Shown here in pieces: positions 36,542 through 46,987 of a DNA stretch of 64,000 bases. Each line of letters opens with the position of its first letter. Position 1 is the first letter of the stretch. Location: NCBI RefSeq assembly GCF_002893625.1, contig NZ_PKMZ01000008.1, forward strand, positions 62,001 to 126,000, read 5' to 3'. Origin of the DNA: Mangrovicella endophytica (GTDB lineage Bacteria; Pseudomonadota; Alphaproteobacteria; Rhizobiales; Rhizobiaceae). The position numbers and the translations under genes are program-made. The notes under the pieces were generated by a model. It was not told the DNA's origin and made no database searches. It saw only the letters and a program-made list of their open reading frames with translations.

Positions 36542-37372
36542 TCAGCTGCCGCCGAACTGGAGCACGGCGGCGGCCAGGATCGGGCCGGGACCGCCTTCCG
36601 CGGTGACCGTCTGGATCAGAGCGGCGCAGCCGCCCGTCGGCCGGCCCGAACGCCTCAGGCCCGACAGCGGCATGTCCACCTCCAGCGGCTTGCCGTTGAA
36701 CATGCCGAGGATCTGCCAGTCCGTCACAGGATTGGCGTTGAGGATGGTCTTCCCCTTGTTCTCGCCACGGGTGACTTCGACGCGGCTGGGTGGACTGAAG
36801 TTGACCAGCATCAGCACCGGCACCTGTCCCGCGGTGTCCCCGACTGAGGCGGTGATATGCATTCGGTCACCGATCCGCCGCATGGCGACGGAAGCGCCCC
36901 CGGCGCCCAGCGGCACGTCCGCGATGGCGCGGCGGATGTCGGCCTCACGCGAGCCGATGACGTCCTTGCGGCCATTGACCACCACCTGCGGCGTATAGAT
37001 CGTGCTGGTGCCGAAGGAGCGGGCATAGGCGCGCTGACGCTCGGTGTTGGCCTTTGAGCCCAGCGTATCCGACCAGCCGATATAGTCCCAGTAGTCCACG
37101 TGGTAGGCGAGGGCGACGATATCGCTTTCCTTGGCCATTTCGGCAAAGATGCGCTCGGCCGGCGGGCAGGATGTGCAGCCCTGGCTGCTGAAGAGCTCGA
37201 TCACGGCGCTCGTGCGGCTGCTGCTGACAGTCTGCTCCTGTGCATGCACAGGAAGCGAGGTCGTGAGGCTCGCAACGAGCGAAATCGCCGCGAGGGACTG
37301 CGACGCCTTGCGCAGCGCTGCCCGCCCGGCCGACATGGCCGGCCGGAACAACCGATCCTGTGTCGTCATCAT
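36542..37372 (-). CDS. DUF1223 thioredoxin-like secreted protein
   Basis: 276-residue protein with an N-terminal signal (hydrophobic about residues 20-45). The DUF1223 domain follows, with the motif ELFSSQGCTSCPPAE, a CxxC in a thioredoxin-like setting, then DYWDYIGWSDTLGSKANTERQRAY and YTPQVVVNG. Members are uncharacterised and are predicted periplasmic thiol proteins. The start is uncertain between 37372, 37369 and an ATG about 12 codons further in. It converges on the ABC operon. Confidence 0.88.
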   Translation of the reverse strand: MMTTQDRLFRPAMSAGRAALRKASQSLAAISLVASLTTSLPVHAQEQTVSSSRTSAVIELFSSQGCTSCPPAERIFAEMAKESDIVALAYHVDYWDYIGWSDTLGSKANTERQRAYARSFGTSTIYTPQVVVNGRKDVIGSREADIRRAIADVPLGAGGASVAMRRIGDRMHITASVGDTAGQVPVLMLVNFSPPSRVEVTRGENKGKTILNANPVTDWQILGMFNGKPLEVDMPLSGLRRSGRPTGGCAALIQTVTAEGGPGPILAAAVLQFGGS

Positions 37373-37522
37373 CCCCCAACCTAGTTGCCGTTCCAGCTGT
37401 CGGCCACTCACTTGCGGGTGACCGGGCCGTTACGGTTACGGGTACACGGCGATGGACAGTCTATGGACGCCGCTGCGTCGCGGCCATGGGAAGAATTCCT
37501 ACATTGCCCTCGTCACGAAACG

Positions 37523-37561
37523 ATGATGCCGCCGCCGAGCTGGACTCGGCGACGGCATCAT
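37523..37561 (-). terminator. Hairpin terminator after acnA
   Basis: A 17-bp stem with one mismatch (left arm 37523-37539, right arm 37545-37561, 5-nt loop) lies 45 bp after the acnA stop. On the minus strand it is followed by CGTTTCG, a weak T tract. The length and position make termination likely. Confidence 0.65.
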
Positions 37562-37605
37562 TGAGCAGGGCAGGCAGCCGCCGGCGCACCGGCGGCCGGT
37601 ATGCA

Positions 37606-40314
<2,709 letters not shown>

Positions 40315-40682
40315 GGGGCTTCGTTCCTTCACGAACTGGAGTGTAAGTCCGAAGGGCGAACGCCTATGGCGCCGCGGAAGCGCCGGAGGATGCGGGTGCG
40401 ACCATTTCCGCTTGTCCGCCCCGGCTGCCTGCGGTGCCTGCAGGCTGCACGAATCGGCTCTGAACCGTTTCCACCCCGGTCGCTGGCGTGGTCGGCGCCC
40501 TTATAGGCAAGTTTGTAACGGCTATAAAGACCGTCGTGGGCTTCACGGTAAAATTGTCGACAAGAGGCGCAAGCCTCGGCACGACATTGCGGCAGCGCGG
40601 CTGGAGTCCTCCGGCTCGGCAAGTCAGTTGCAGCCGCTCGCCGGCATCGCTAAGCGGAGACCATGCCGCAGGGACCGCATCT
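40315..40682. other. 368-bp divergent region between acnA and ccmA
   Basis: No gene was found. An inverted pair TTATAG (40501-40506) and CTATAA (40522-40527) gives a -10-like element on each strand (TATAAG leftward, TATAAA rightward). This suggests back-to-back promoters for acnA and ccm. Recognisable -35 boxes and iron-regulator boxes are not evident. Confidence 0.4.
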
Positions 40683-41402
40683 TTGACGATCACGGTGGGC
40701 GCCGCCGGACTGTATGCCGCGCGCGGCGGCGAGACCGTCGCCGGGCCATTCAACTTCACGCTCGCGGGCGGCGAGGCGCTGGTCGTCATCGGTGCCAACG
40801 GCGCCGGCAAGTCGACGCTCTTGCGCACCCTTGCCGGACTGCTGCCGCCGGGCGGCGGATCGGTGCGGATCGAAGGTGCGATCGGCCCCGGTGGCGAGCC
40901 CGCCGAGCGTCTTGCCGAGGTCGCGCACTATGTCGGGCACCGCAATGCGATGAAGCCGGGCCTGACGGTCGCCGCCAATTTGAGCTTCTGGCGACGCTTT
41001 CTCGGCGGCCGGAGCGCCGGTTTGAAGCATACCTTGCCTGAGGACGAGTCCGCTGCCATCGCGGCGGCGCTGGAGGCGGTGGGGCTGCCCGGCGTCGCAT
41101 CGCTGCCCTTCGGCTACCTGTCAGCCGGTCAGCAGCGGCGGGCGAGCCTCGCCCGCCTGCTGGTGGCCCCACGGCCGGTTTGGCTCCTCGACGAGCCGAC
41201 CGGGGCGCTGGACGCCGCCTCGCAGGAACGGCTCGCCGGCATCTTCGGGCGCCACCGGGACGAGGGCGGGATCATCATCGCGGCGACCCACCAGCCGCTC
41301 GGCCTCGACAACGCCGGCGAACTCGTCGTGGAGCGTCAACGTCCGCCGGCGGAGGGGTTCCTCACCGAGGCCGAGGTCGAAGCCGCGGAGGCCTGGCTGT
41401 GA
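40683..41402 (+). CDS. ccmA: Cytochrome c maturation ATPase CcmA
   Basis: 239-residue ABC ATPase that releases holo-CcmE heme chaperone from the CcmC complex. Walker A GANGAGKST, the signature LSAGQQRRASLARL (the Q-Q-R-R variant typical of CcmA) and Walker B VWLLDEPTGALD are present. The start is the TTG at 40683, with AGGGA 9-13 bp upstream; the family fold begins at once. It overlaps ccmB by 4 bp (GTGA). Confidence 0.94.
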   Translation: MTITVGAAGLYAARGGETVAGPFNFTLAGGEALVVIGANGAGKSTLLRTLAGLLPPGGGSVRIEGAIGPGGEPAERLAEVAHYVGHRNAMKPGLTVAANLSFWRRFLGGRSAGLKHTLPEDESAAIAAALEAVGLPGVASLPFGYLSAGQQRRASLARLLVAPRPVWLLDEPTGALDAASQERLAGIFGRHRDEGGIIIAATHQPLGLDNAGELVVERQRPPAEGFLTEAEVEAAEAWL

Positions 41403-42058
41403 AGGCGGTGTTCCTGCGCGACCTGAAACTGTCGCTGGCCGGCGGTGGCGGCGCCGCGAGCGGCGTCATCTTCTTCCTCGCGGTCGTCGCCACCATACCC
41501 TTCGGCATCGGGCCCGACCTCAACCTTCTGTCGCGCATCGGGCCGGCGATCCTGTGGATCGGCGCGCTGCTCTCGGCGCTTCTGACGCTCGACCGCTTGT
41601 TCCAGGCCGATCGTGACGACGGGACGCTGGATATCCTGACGACGGGATCGCTGCCGCTGCCGCTCGTCGTCCTGGCCAAATGCCTGGCGCATTGGTGTGC
41701 CGCGAGCCTGCCGCTCGTTCTCGCCGCGCCACTGCTCGGCCTGTTCCTGGCGCTGTCGCCGACCGCGATCGGCGCCGTCGCCGTGACGCTCCTGGCGGGA
41801 ACGCCGGCGATCACCTTCATAGGCGCCGTCGGTGCGGCGGTCGCTGTGGCGCTGCCGCGGGGCGGGCTGCTCGTCTCCGTGCTGGTTCTGCCGATGGCGA
41901 TCCCGGTGCTGATCTTCGGCGTCTCCGCCACCTATGGCGCGGTCAACGACCCCGACCCGTTCCTGCCGCCATTCCTGATCCTCTGCGCCTTGACCCTCTT
42001 CTTCAGCGTACTCGGGCCGATCGCGGCCGCTGCGGCACTGCGGGCGAGTGCGGATTGA
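41399..42058 (+). CDS. ccmB: Heme exporter membrane subunit CcmB
   Basis: 219-residue inner-membrane protein with six helices and the CcmB features FFLAVVATIPFGIGPDLNLLSRIGPAILWIGALLSALLTLDRLFQADRDDGTLD. It forms the CcmABCD complex that loads heme on CcmE. The GTG start at 41399 overlaps the ccmA stop. Downstream, where ccmC would normally follow directly, an inverted brnTA pair intervenes. Confidence 0.95.
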   Translation: MKAVFLRDLKLSLAGGGGAASGVIFFLAVVATIPFGIGPDLNLLSRIGPAILWIGALLSALLTLDRLFQADRDDGTLDILTTGSLPLPLVVLAKCLAHWCAASLPLVLAAPLLGLFLALSPTAIGAVAVTLLAGTPAITFIGAVGAAVAVALPRGGLLVSVLVLPMAIPVLIFGVSATYGAVNDPDPFLPPFLILCALTLFFSVLGPIAAAAALRASAD

Positions 42059-42103
42059 ATGCGGCCGGGCTTCGGCTCTGCCGTTTCAAGCCTGCTGCTG
42101 AAA

Positions 42104-42370
42104 TCACGGCTTTGGCTGATGAGCCCGTACATAGGCCGTCAACACAGCCGACATGCGCGAGGTATAGCCCTTGGGACTTTCCTCCTTGAAGAAGGCCAGA
42201 ACCTCTTCCGTCAGTCGCAGCGAAACGTTCGGCTTTGTCCGCGGAGGCGAGACTTTCGCGTTCTTCCAGAAGTTTTCGTCGAGCGGCGGGATGTCGGTGG
42301 TATCGATCTCGTCGTCCGGCAGCGCTGTGAGTTGATCACCTCTCAAGGGCGTTTCGTATCGCTTGCTCAT
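42104..42370 (-). CDS. brnA: BrnA-family antitoxin
   Basis: 88-residue antitoxin. The C-terminal half VSLRLTEEVLAFFKEESPKGYTSRMSAVLTAYVRAH is the ribbon-helix-helix DNA-binding and dimerisation domain. The acidic N-terminal part (PDDEIDTTDIPPLDENFWKNA) wraps the toxin. It overlaps the brnT 3' end by 35 bp, the standard toxin-first order of brnTA. BrnA represses its own promoter, and the 12-bp tandem repeat upstream of brnT is the candidate operator. It runs opposite to ccmA-G. Confidence 0.93.
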   Translation of the reverse strand: MSKRYETPLRGDQLTALPDDEIDTTDIPPLDENFWKNAKVSPPRTKPNVSLRLTEEVLAFFKEESPKGYTSRMSAVLTAYVRAHQPKP

Positions 42371-42626
42371 AGAGCTTCCTTTCGCGTCTGAGGGCTGGTC
42401 GCGCCGAAATCAGCCGGCAGACACCATCCCGGTCCGTGTGCACCACCACCAGAATTGCCACTCCATCGGCCAGTCCGATGCTGATCTCGCGGACCTCGCC
42501 ATAGCCGAAACGGTCGTCGACCCAGTCGAGCGTGAAGCCATGAAAGATGCCGGCTGCTTGTGCAAAGCTCACACCGTGCTTGGCAATGTTATCCCGGTCC
42601 TTGGTCTCATCCCACTCGAAGCGCAT
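42336..42626 (-). CDS. brnT: BrnT-family ribonuclease toxin
   Basis: 96-residue toxin of the RelE-like BrnT family, which cuts RNA and stops translation. Hallmarks are FEWDETKDRDNIAKHGVSFAQAAGIF at the N-terminus and the late RLISARPALRRERKLYEQ segment with the conserved Arg/Glu residues. All these are intact, so the toxin is probably active. GGAG lies 6 bp before the ATG. It is the first gene of the brnTA operon, inserted between ccmB and ccmC on the opposite strand. Confidence 0.94.
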   Translation of the reverse strand: MRFEWDETKDRDNIAKHGVSFAQAAGIFHGFTLDWVDDRFGYGEVREISIGLADGVAILVVVHTDRDGVCRLISARPALRRERKLYEQAIRNALER

Positions 42627-42650
42627 CGGAGGCTCCGTTCAATCGTCAGG

Positions 42651-42675
42651 ATTGTAGTACGTTTTGTAGTACGTT
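42651..42675 (-). promoter_or_regulatory. brnTA promoter/operator with 12-bp tandem repeat
   Basis: Two perfect copies of ttgtagtacgtt lie back to back at 42652-42663 and 42664-42675. On the minus strand the downstream copy overlaps a -10-like TACAAT (42656-42651), about 25 bp before the brnT ATG. An antitoxin bound to both repeats would block this promoter. The same gap must also start ccmC transcription on the other strand. Confidence 0.65.
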
Positions 42676-42773
42676 CCAGTCCGCATTTTCGAATAGGGGT
42701 ACTTCGCGTTGCCGGGCATCTCGGACGCGAGGCACCATTTGCCCGCACCTTCGAGACAGTCTAAATCTGCGCC

Positions 42774-43535
42774 ATGTCCGACGTCGCCACTACCGCAAAG
42801 CCGTCGCGCTTCGCGCTCCTTGCCAATCCGACGCGCTTCCTGGAGCTGTCGGGGTGGGTGCAGCCGTGGATCTACGCGCTCGCGCTGATCGCAATCGTCG
42901 CCGGCCTCGGCCTCGGCTTCGCCGCGCCCGACGACTACCAGCAGGGCTCGACAGTGAAGATCATGTTCATCCACGTGCCCTTCGCATGGCTGTCCATGAT
43001 GGTGTGGACAGTGATGAGCGCTTCGGCGCTGGGCACGCTAGTCTGGCGCCACCCGCTGGCCGACGTCTCGGTGAAGGCGGCGGCGCCGATCGGCGCTGTG
43101 TTCACCTTCCTCGCGCTCGTCACGGGCTCCATCTGGGGGCGACCGATGTGGGGCACCTGGTGGGTCTGGGATGCGCGGCTGACTTCCGTCTTTGTGCTGT
43201 TCCTGATGTATCTCGGCCTGATCGCGTTGACCCGCGCGCTCGACGAGCCCGGTCGCTCCGCCAAGGCTGCGGCCATCCTCGTCCTCGTCGGCTTCGTCAA
43301 CATCCCGATCATCAAGTTCTCGGTGGACTGGTGGAACACGCTGCACCAGTCGGCGAGCGTCATCCGGGCCGATGGTCCGGCGATGCCGATGGTTTTCCTC
43401 GTGCCGCTGCTGACCGCGGCGGTCGGTTTCTCGCTCCTGTTCTTCGCGCTGCATCTGACGGCGATGCGCACCGAGGTGCTGCGCCGGCGCGTTGCGGCCC
43501 TGTCGCGGCTGGCCGCCCGCAGCGCCGAGGCTTGA
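42774..43535 (+). CDS. ccmC: Heme transporter/handling protein CcmC
   Basis: 253-residue inner-membrane protein with six helices. The periplasmic WWD domain that binds heme is seen as SIWGRPMWGTWWVWDARLTSV, and the two axial histidines lie in flanking loops (FIHVPFAW, LHQSAS). It passes heme to CcmE. It is separated from ccmB by 715 bp containing brnTA, and is followed by ccmD after 5 bp. Confidence 0.95.
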   Translation: MSDVATTAKPSRFALLANPTRFLELSGWVQPWIYALALIAIVAGLGLGFAAPDDYQQGSTVKIMFIHVPFAWLSMMVWTVMSASALGTLVWRHPLADVSVKAAAPIGAVFTFLALVTGSIWGRPMWGTWWVWDARLTSVFVLFLMYLGLIALTRALDEPGRSAKAAAILVLVGFVNIPIIKFSVDWWNTLHQSASVIRADGPAMPMVFLVPLLTAAVGFSLLFFALHLTAMRTEVLRRRVAALSRLAARSAEA

Positions 43536-43540
43536 CGCTC

Positions 43541-43735
43541 ATGCAGAACGAATACGCCGCCTTCATCATCGCCGCTTATGGCATTTCACTGCTGGCGCTC
43601 CTGGCGCTTGCCGGCTGGATCGTCTTCGAGGGCCGCCAGCAGCGACGCCAGCTCGCGGCGCTCGAGGCGCGCGGCGTGCGCCGGCGGTCGGCTGCGCGGG
43701 CCGAGGCCCGCGCGCCGCAGGAGCCCGTGGCATGA
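43541..43735 (+). CDS. ccmD: Heme exporter subunit CcmD
   Basis: 64-residue single-helix membrane protein (YAAFIIAAYGISLLALLALAGWIVF). A basic cytoplasmic tail (RRQLAALEARGVRRR) follows, as in all CcmD. It stabilises the CcmABCE complex. It overlaps ccmG by 4 bp. Confidence 0.92.
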   Translation: MQNEYAAFIIAAYGISLLALLALAGWIVFEGRQQRRQLAALEARGVRRRSAARAEARAPQEPVA

Positions 43736-44340
43736 GCGGCGCGGAGACGCGTGAGACGGTGGCGCCGCGCCGGCGATCCTGGCTGGCGATGCTGCCGGTG
43801 CTGCTCTTTGCAGGCCTCGCCGGCATCTTCCTCTACCAGCTCCTGTCCGGGCATAACCCGCAGGAGATCCCCTCCGTGCTGATCGGCAAGCCGGCACCGA
43901 AGACCGTGCTGCCGCCGCTCGCGGGTGCGACGGCCGCCGACGGCACGCCGATGCCGGGCCTCGACCTTTCCGCGCCCGGCGACGGGCGGCCCGTGCTCGT
44001 CAACGTCTTCGCCTCCTGGTGCGGGCCCTGCCGCGAGGAGCATCCGATCCTGATGCGGCTGGCGCGTGATCCGCGCTTCCGGCTGGTGGCGATCAACTAC
44101 AAGGACAAGCCGGCGAACGCCGCCGGCTTCCTCGCCGGCCTCGGCAATCCCTATGCGGCAATCGGCGTCGACGAGAAGGGCAGCGCGACGATCGACTGGG
44201 GCGTCTATGGCGTTCCCGAGACCTTCCTCGTCGGCACGGACGGGACGATCCTTTGGAAGCAGACCGGGCCCTTCAGCGAAGAGGCGGTGACGTCCGGTCT
44301 CATCCCCGCCGTCGAGGCCGCGCTCAAGTCGAAGAGCTGA
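43732..44340 (+). CDS. ccmG: Thiol:disulfide interchange protein CcmG/DsbE
   Basis: 202-residue membrane-anchored periplasmic thioredoxin. An N-terminal anchor lies at about residues 18-37. The active site ASWCGPCREEHP has Cys97 and Cys100, and the GVYGVPETFLVG cis-Pro loop follows. It keeps apocytochrome c cysteines reduced for heme attachment. It is the last gene of ccmCDG and is immediately followed by a convergent toxin-antitoxin pair. Confidence 0.95.
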   Translation: MSGAETRETVAPRRRSWLAMLPVLLFAGLAGIFLYQLLSGHNPQEIPSVLIGKPAPKTVLPPLAGATAADGTPMPGLDLSAPGDGRPVLVNVFASWCGPCREEHPILMRLARDPRFRLVAINYKDKPANAAGFLAGLGNPYAAIGVDEKGSATIDWGVYGVPETFLVGTDGTILWKQTGPFSEEAVTSGLIPAVEAALKSKS

Positions 44341-44371
44341 GGCGGCAGAGCCGGGCTAGTGGCGTCGGGGA

Positions 44372-44902
44372 TCAATCGTCTGGCGGGAACATGGCGGCAA
44401 TCACGTCCTGCATCGGCAGGATGAGCTTCATCGGGCTGATCTTGGTCTCTTCGAAGCCGAGCTTGCGGTAGAAGACCGCGGCCTCCTCATCGACCGCGTC
44501 GACGATCAAGGCCCGGAAGGCAACGGCCTGCGTAGCAGATGCCGCCGTTCGCAGAGCATGAGCGAGAAGAGCCTTGCCGATGCCGCGTCCCTGCAATCCG
44601 CTATGGATCGCAAACCGCGCCAGGAGCGCGATCGGGATTTCACTCGGCGCGCCGTGTCGGGCCAGCTTGCGTGGAGCGTCCTTCCTCAGGATCATCCCGG
44701 CACACAGGGCATAGTAACCCTTAACCTGCATGTCCCGGTCTCGGACGACAAAGGTGCGCGTATAATTCGCGGCTTGGTTATGAAGAGCCATGTCGGCCAG
44801 CCACGTATCCAAGCTCGGCTTGCCGCAGGAGAAGCCGGAGAAGTCGTGGCTGGCCGTCAGAGGTTCAGGAGCGAAGAGCCCTAGCGATCGGAAGTCGCCC
44901 AT
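44372..44902 (-). CDS. TacT-type GNAT toxin
   Basis: 176-residue acetyltransferase of the TacT/AtaT class that blocks translation by acetylating aminoacyl-tRNA. The N-terminal F-S-C-G-x-x-x-L-D-x-W-L segment (FSCGKPSLDTWLADMALHNQ) is diagnostic. The acetyl-CoA loop QGRGIGKAL is at 104-112. A conserved Tyr145 (EEAAVFYRKLGF) occupies the catalytic position. All key residues are intact. It overlaps the DUF1778 antitoxin gene by 22 bp and is translated after it. Confidence 0.92.
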   Translation of the reverse strand: MGDFRSLGLFAPEPLTASHDFSGFSCGKPSLDTWLADMALHNQAANYTRTFVVRDRDMQVKGYYALCAGMILRKDAPRKLARHGAPSEIPIALLARFAIHSGLQGRGIGKALLAHALRTAASATQAVAFRALIVDAVDEEAAVFYRKLGFEETKISPMKLILPMQDVIAAMFPPDD

Positions 44903-45165
44903 TCGCTACCATTCTGGAGAAGCTCGGCAAGCTCAGGATGAACCCGTGCCGGCCGCGAGATCGCTTCGGAAATGGTGTCGAACAGATCCCCCTCCAGATG
45001 TAGGAAACGCTGGTCCATCAGGGCCTTCTCAGCACTGCGGGTGGCAGCTTCGATCACGAAGGTCGACACGCTTTTCCCGGACGTCTCCGCCGCACGCTTG
45101 ATAAGCTCCAGATCTTTTGGGGCGATCCGAGCGGTGAAGTTGTCCTTCTTCTTGGCAAGCGACAT
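44881..45165 (-). CDS. DUF1778 (TacA-type) antitoxin
   Basis: 94-residue antitoxin. The N-terminal ribbon-helix-helix is FTARIAPKDLELIKRAAETSGKSVSTFVIEAATRSAEKAL. The C-terminal 45 residues (FLHLEGDLFDTISEAISRPARVHPELAELL) are the toxin-binding region. It is the first gene of the pair and most likely represses it with the toxin as corepressor. GTAC-containing inverted repeats lie upstream. Confidence 0.93.
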   Translation of the reverse strand: MSLAKKKDNFTARIAPKDLELIKRAAETSGKSVSTFVIEAATRSAEKALMDQRFLHLEGDLFDTISEAISRPARVHPELAELLQNGSEWATSDR

Positions 45166-45226
45166 GGCTGGACCTCGGCCGGCGGTTGACCTTCCGCATG
45201 AGCAAAAACGCTAACACGACCGGAAA

Positions 45227-45265
45227 GTACTTACAATGTCAGTACGATCTCGGCGTCTACTGTAC
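45227..45265 (-). promoter_or_regulatory. Candidate operator of the tacAT-type pair
   Basis: An inverted repeat GTACT-N9-AGTAC (45227-45245) overlaps a second, CAGTA-N13-TACTG (45240-45262), and a further GTAC ends at 45265. They lie 60-100 bp upstream of the antitoxin start in a visibly AT-richer stretch, as expected for a ribbon-helix-helix operator. The promoter hexamers are not clear. Confidence 0.4.
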
Positions 45266-45307
45266 AAAGCAGGTCGCCGATCGATGTCACCAGCACCGTG
45301 ACGTGGT

Positions 45308-46123
45308 TCAGCTTCCCGTCACCTCGTCCGCGGTGCGGCGGACCTCGGCTGTCAGCTCGGCCGGCAGGTTCAGGCGGGCCGCCAGCATGTCGAGATAGGC
45401 CTTTTCGGCCGGATGATCGGGATCGATGGCGAGAAGCGAGGCAGTATAGACCTCGACCGCCGCCTCCGGCGTCGTGGCGCGGGATACGAGTTCATCGACA
45501 GACAGGGGCTTCTGCATTTCGTCGATGACGAAGCCTTTGGCCTCGCTGTCGAGGTCGAGCTCGCCGATGCGGCCGAAGATCGCCTGCTGCTCCCCGGCAT
45601 CGATATAGCCATCGGCCTTGGCCGCGGCGATCATGGCGGAGAGCATCAGGCGGGCACGATCCTCCTCCTCGCCCTTCGGCAGGAAGGGGGTGCCCTCCGG
45701 CGCGGGCAGCGCGATGGCGCCATCGGACGCTCCGGCGCTCGGCGTCGACGCGCCGCCGCCAAAGCCGCCGAACCCGGCGCCGGAGAAGCCGCCGGTCTTC
45801 CCCTGGTAGTTCTGGTAGGCCTTGTAGGCGAGGCCCGCGACCAGCGCCGCGCCGCCGACCTTCAGCGCCGTGCCGCCCAGCTTGGAGAGACCCTTGCCGC
45901 GGAAGAGCTGCGAGGCGAGCCCGCCGGCCAGCCCTCCGGAGAGGGCAGAGGCGCCATGGGTGCGCAGGAGACCGCCGATCTGGTCCTGGATCGATCCGCC
46001 GCCGCTGCCAAAAGACGACGCACTTCCGCCCTGCCCGGGCCGTCCCTGCTGGCCTGAGTGGCCCGACCCGCCGGGCATGCCGGCACCGAGGAACTGGCCG
46101 AGAAGTTTCTGCACGTCGAGCAT
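45308..46123 (-). CDS. DUF533 (YebE-like, TerB-fold) protein
   Basis: 271-residue protein. Residues 1-60 are Gly/Ser/Gln-rich with a DVQKLLGQFLG start. A hydrophobic segment lies at about 90-105 (ALKVGGAALVAGLAYKAYQNYQG). The C-terminal 130 residues are a TerB-like helical domain with ARLMLSAMIAAAKADGYIDAGEQQAIF. Members are membrane-associated and envelope-stress linked in E. coli (YebE), with unknown activity. The start at 46123 (MLDVQKLLGQ) matches the family; the frame upstream does not. Confidence 0.87.
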   Translation of the reverse strand: MLDVQKLLGQFLGAGMPGGSGHSGQQGRPGQGGSASSFGSGGGSIQDQIGGLLRTHGASALSGGLAGGLASQLFRGKGLSKLGGTALKVGGAALVAGLAYKAYQNYQGKTGGFSGAGFGGFGGGASTPSAGASDGAIALPAPEGTPFLPKGEEEDRARLMLSAMIAAAKADGYIDAGEQQAIFGRIGELDLDSEAKGFVIDEMQKPLSVDELVSRATTPEAAVEVYTASLLAIDPDHPAEKAYLDMLAARLNLPAELTAEVRRTADEVTGS

Positions 46124-46225
46124 GATGGTCGGATCCTTGAGTGGGCGCCCCGCGGAACAGGGCTCATGAATCCGATATCGTGTCGCCCCGGACGCATCGC
46201 AATGCGCGCCGGCACTCACCTTCGC

Positions 46226-46921
46226 CTATTCCAGCGTCGGCGGAACCGGGACGGTCTGCTCCTCCAGTGCATGACGCTTCAGGAGCGGCAGCTGGAACAG
46301 CATGAACACCACCGTCAGCGGCATCGTCGCCCAGACCTTGAAGGCGACCCAGAAGTCGTCGGCGGCCTTGGTGTCGGGTGCGTAAACGATGCCGGCGCCG
46401 CGCCAGACCACCTCATTGAGGACGGCGAGGACGATGAAGAACAGGCCCCAGCGCAAGGTCAGCTTGCGCCAGCCCTCCGCGTCGAGCTTGAAGGCCTGGT
46501 CGAAGACGTAGCCGAGCAGCGACTTGCCGAAGAGGAGCCCGCCGAGCAGGACCGAGGCGAAGAGCAGATTCACGATCGTCGGCTTCATCTTGATGAAGGT
46601 CTCGTCCTGCAGCCAGAGCGTCAGCGTGCCGAAGACGAGGACGACGGCGCCGGAGACGAGCGGCATCAGCGGCAGCGTCCGCGTCATCGCCCAGGAGACC
46701 GCCAGCGCGACCGCGGTGGCCGTCATGAAGAGGGCCGTGGCGACGAAGAGCGGACCGCCGAGACCGGCCAGGAAGGGCAGATTCGCGGCGAGTGCCTCGC
46801 TGCGCGAGTTGGCGAAGAAGAAGACGAGCAGCGGCCCGAGCTCCAGCGCAAATTTGAGGAGCGGGTTCATCTCCCGCTTATGCGGCGCGTTTGGGCCGTC
46901 CTCGACGATGTGGTCGCTCAT
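46226..46921 (-). CDS. yciB: Inner-membrane septation protein YciB/IspZ
   Basis: 231-residue membrane protein with five to six helices. It has the family features [22 protein letters not shown] near the N-terminus and [31 protein letters not shown] toward the C-terminus. It is linked to cell-envelope synthesis and division in Shigella and E. coli. It lies 66 bp downstream of ftsY, the conserved order in Rhizobiales. Confidence 0.92.
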   Translation of the reverse strand: MSDHIVEDGPNAPHKREMNPLLKFALELGPLLVFFFANSRSEALAANLPFLAGLGGPLFVATALFMTATAVALAVSWAMTRTLPLMPLVSGAVVLVFGTLTLWLQDETFIKMKPTIVNLLFASVLLGGLLFGKSLLGYVFDQAFKLDAEGWRKLTLRWGLFFIVLAVLNEVVWRGAGIVYAPDTKAADDFWVAFKVWATMPLTVVFMLFQLPLLKRHALEEQTVPVPPTLE

Positions 46922-46987
46922 GCGCCTTCCCGTTGCGTTTCAGGTTCGTCTCTCGCCTGCGAAGGCGACCTATTTCAGGCGGCAGCC

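Noticed and set aside
42059-45307. Mobile element carrying both toxin-antitoxin modules
   Set aside because: No transposase, integrase, terminal inverted repeat or target duplication could be seen; only the modules themselves suggest transfer.
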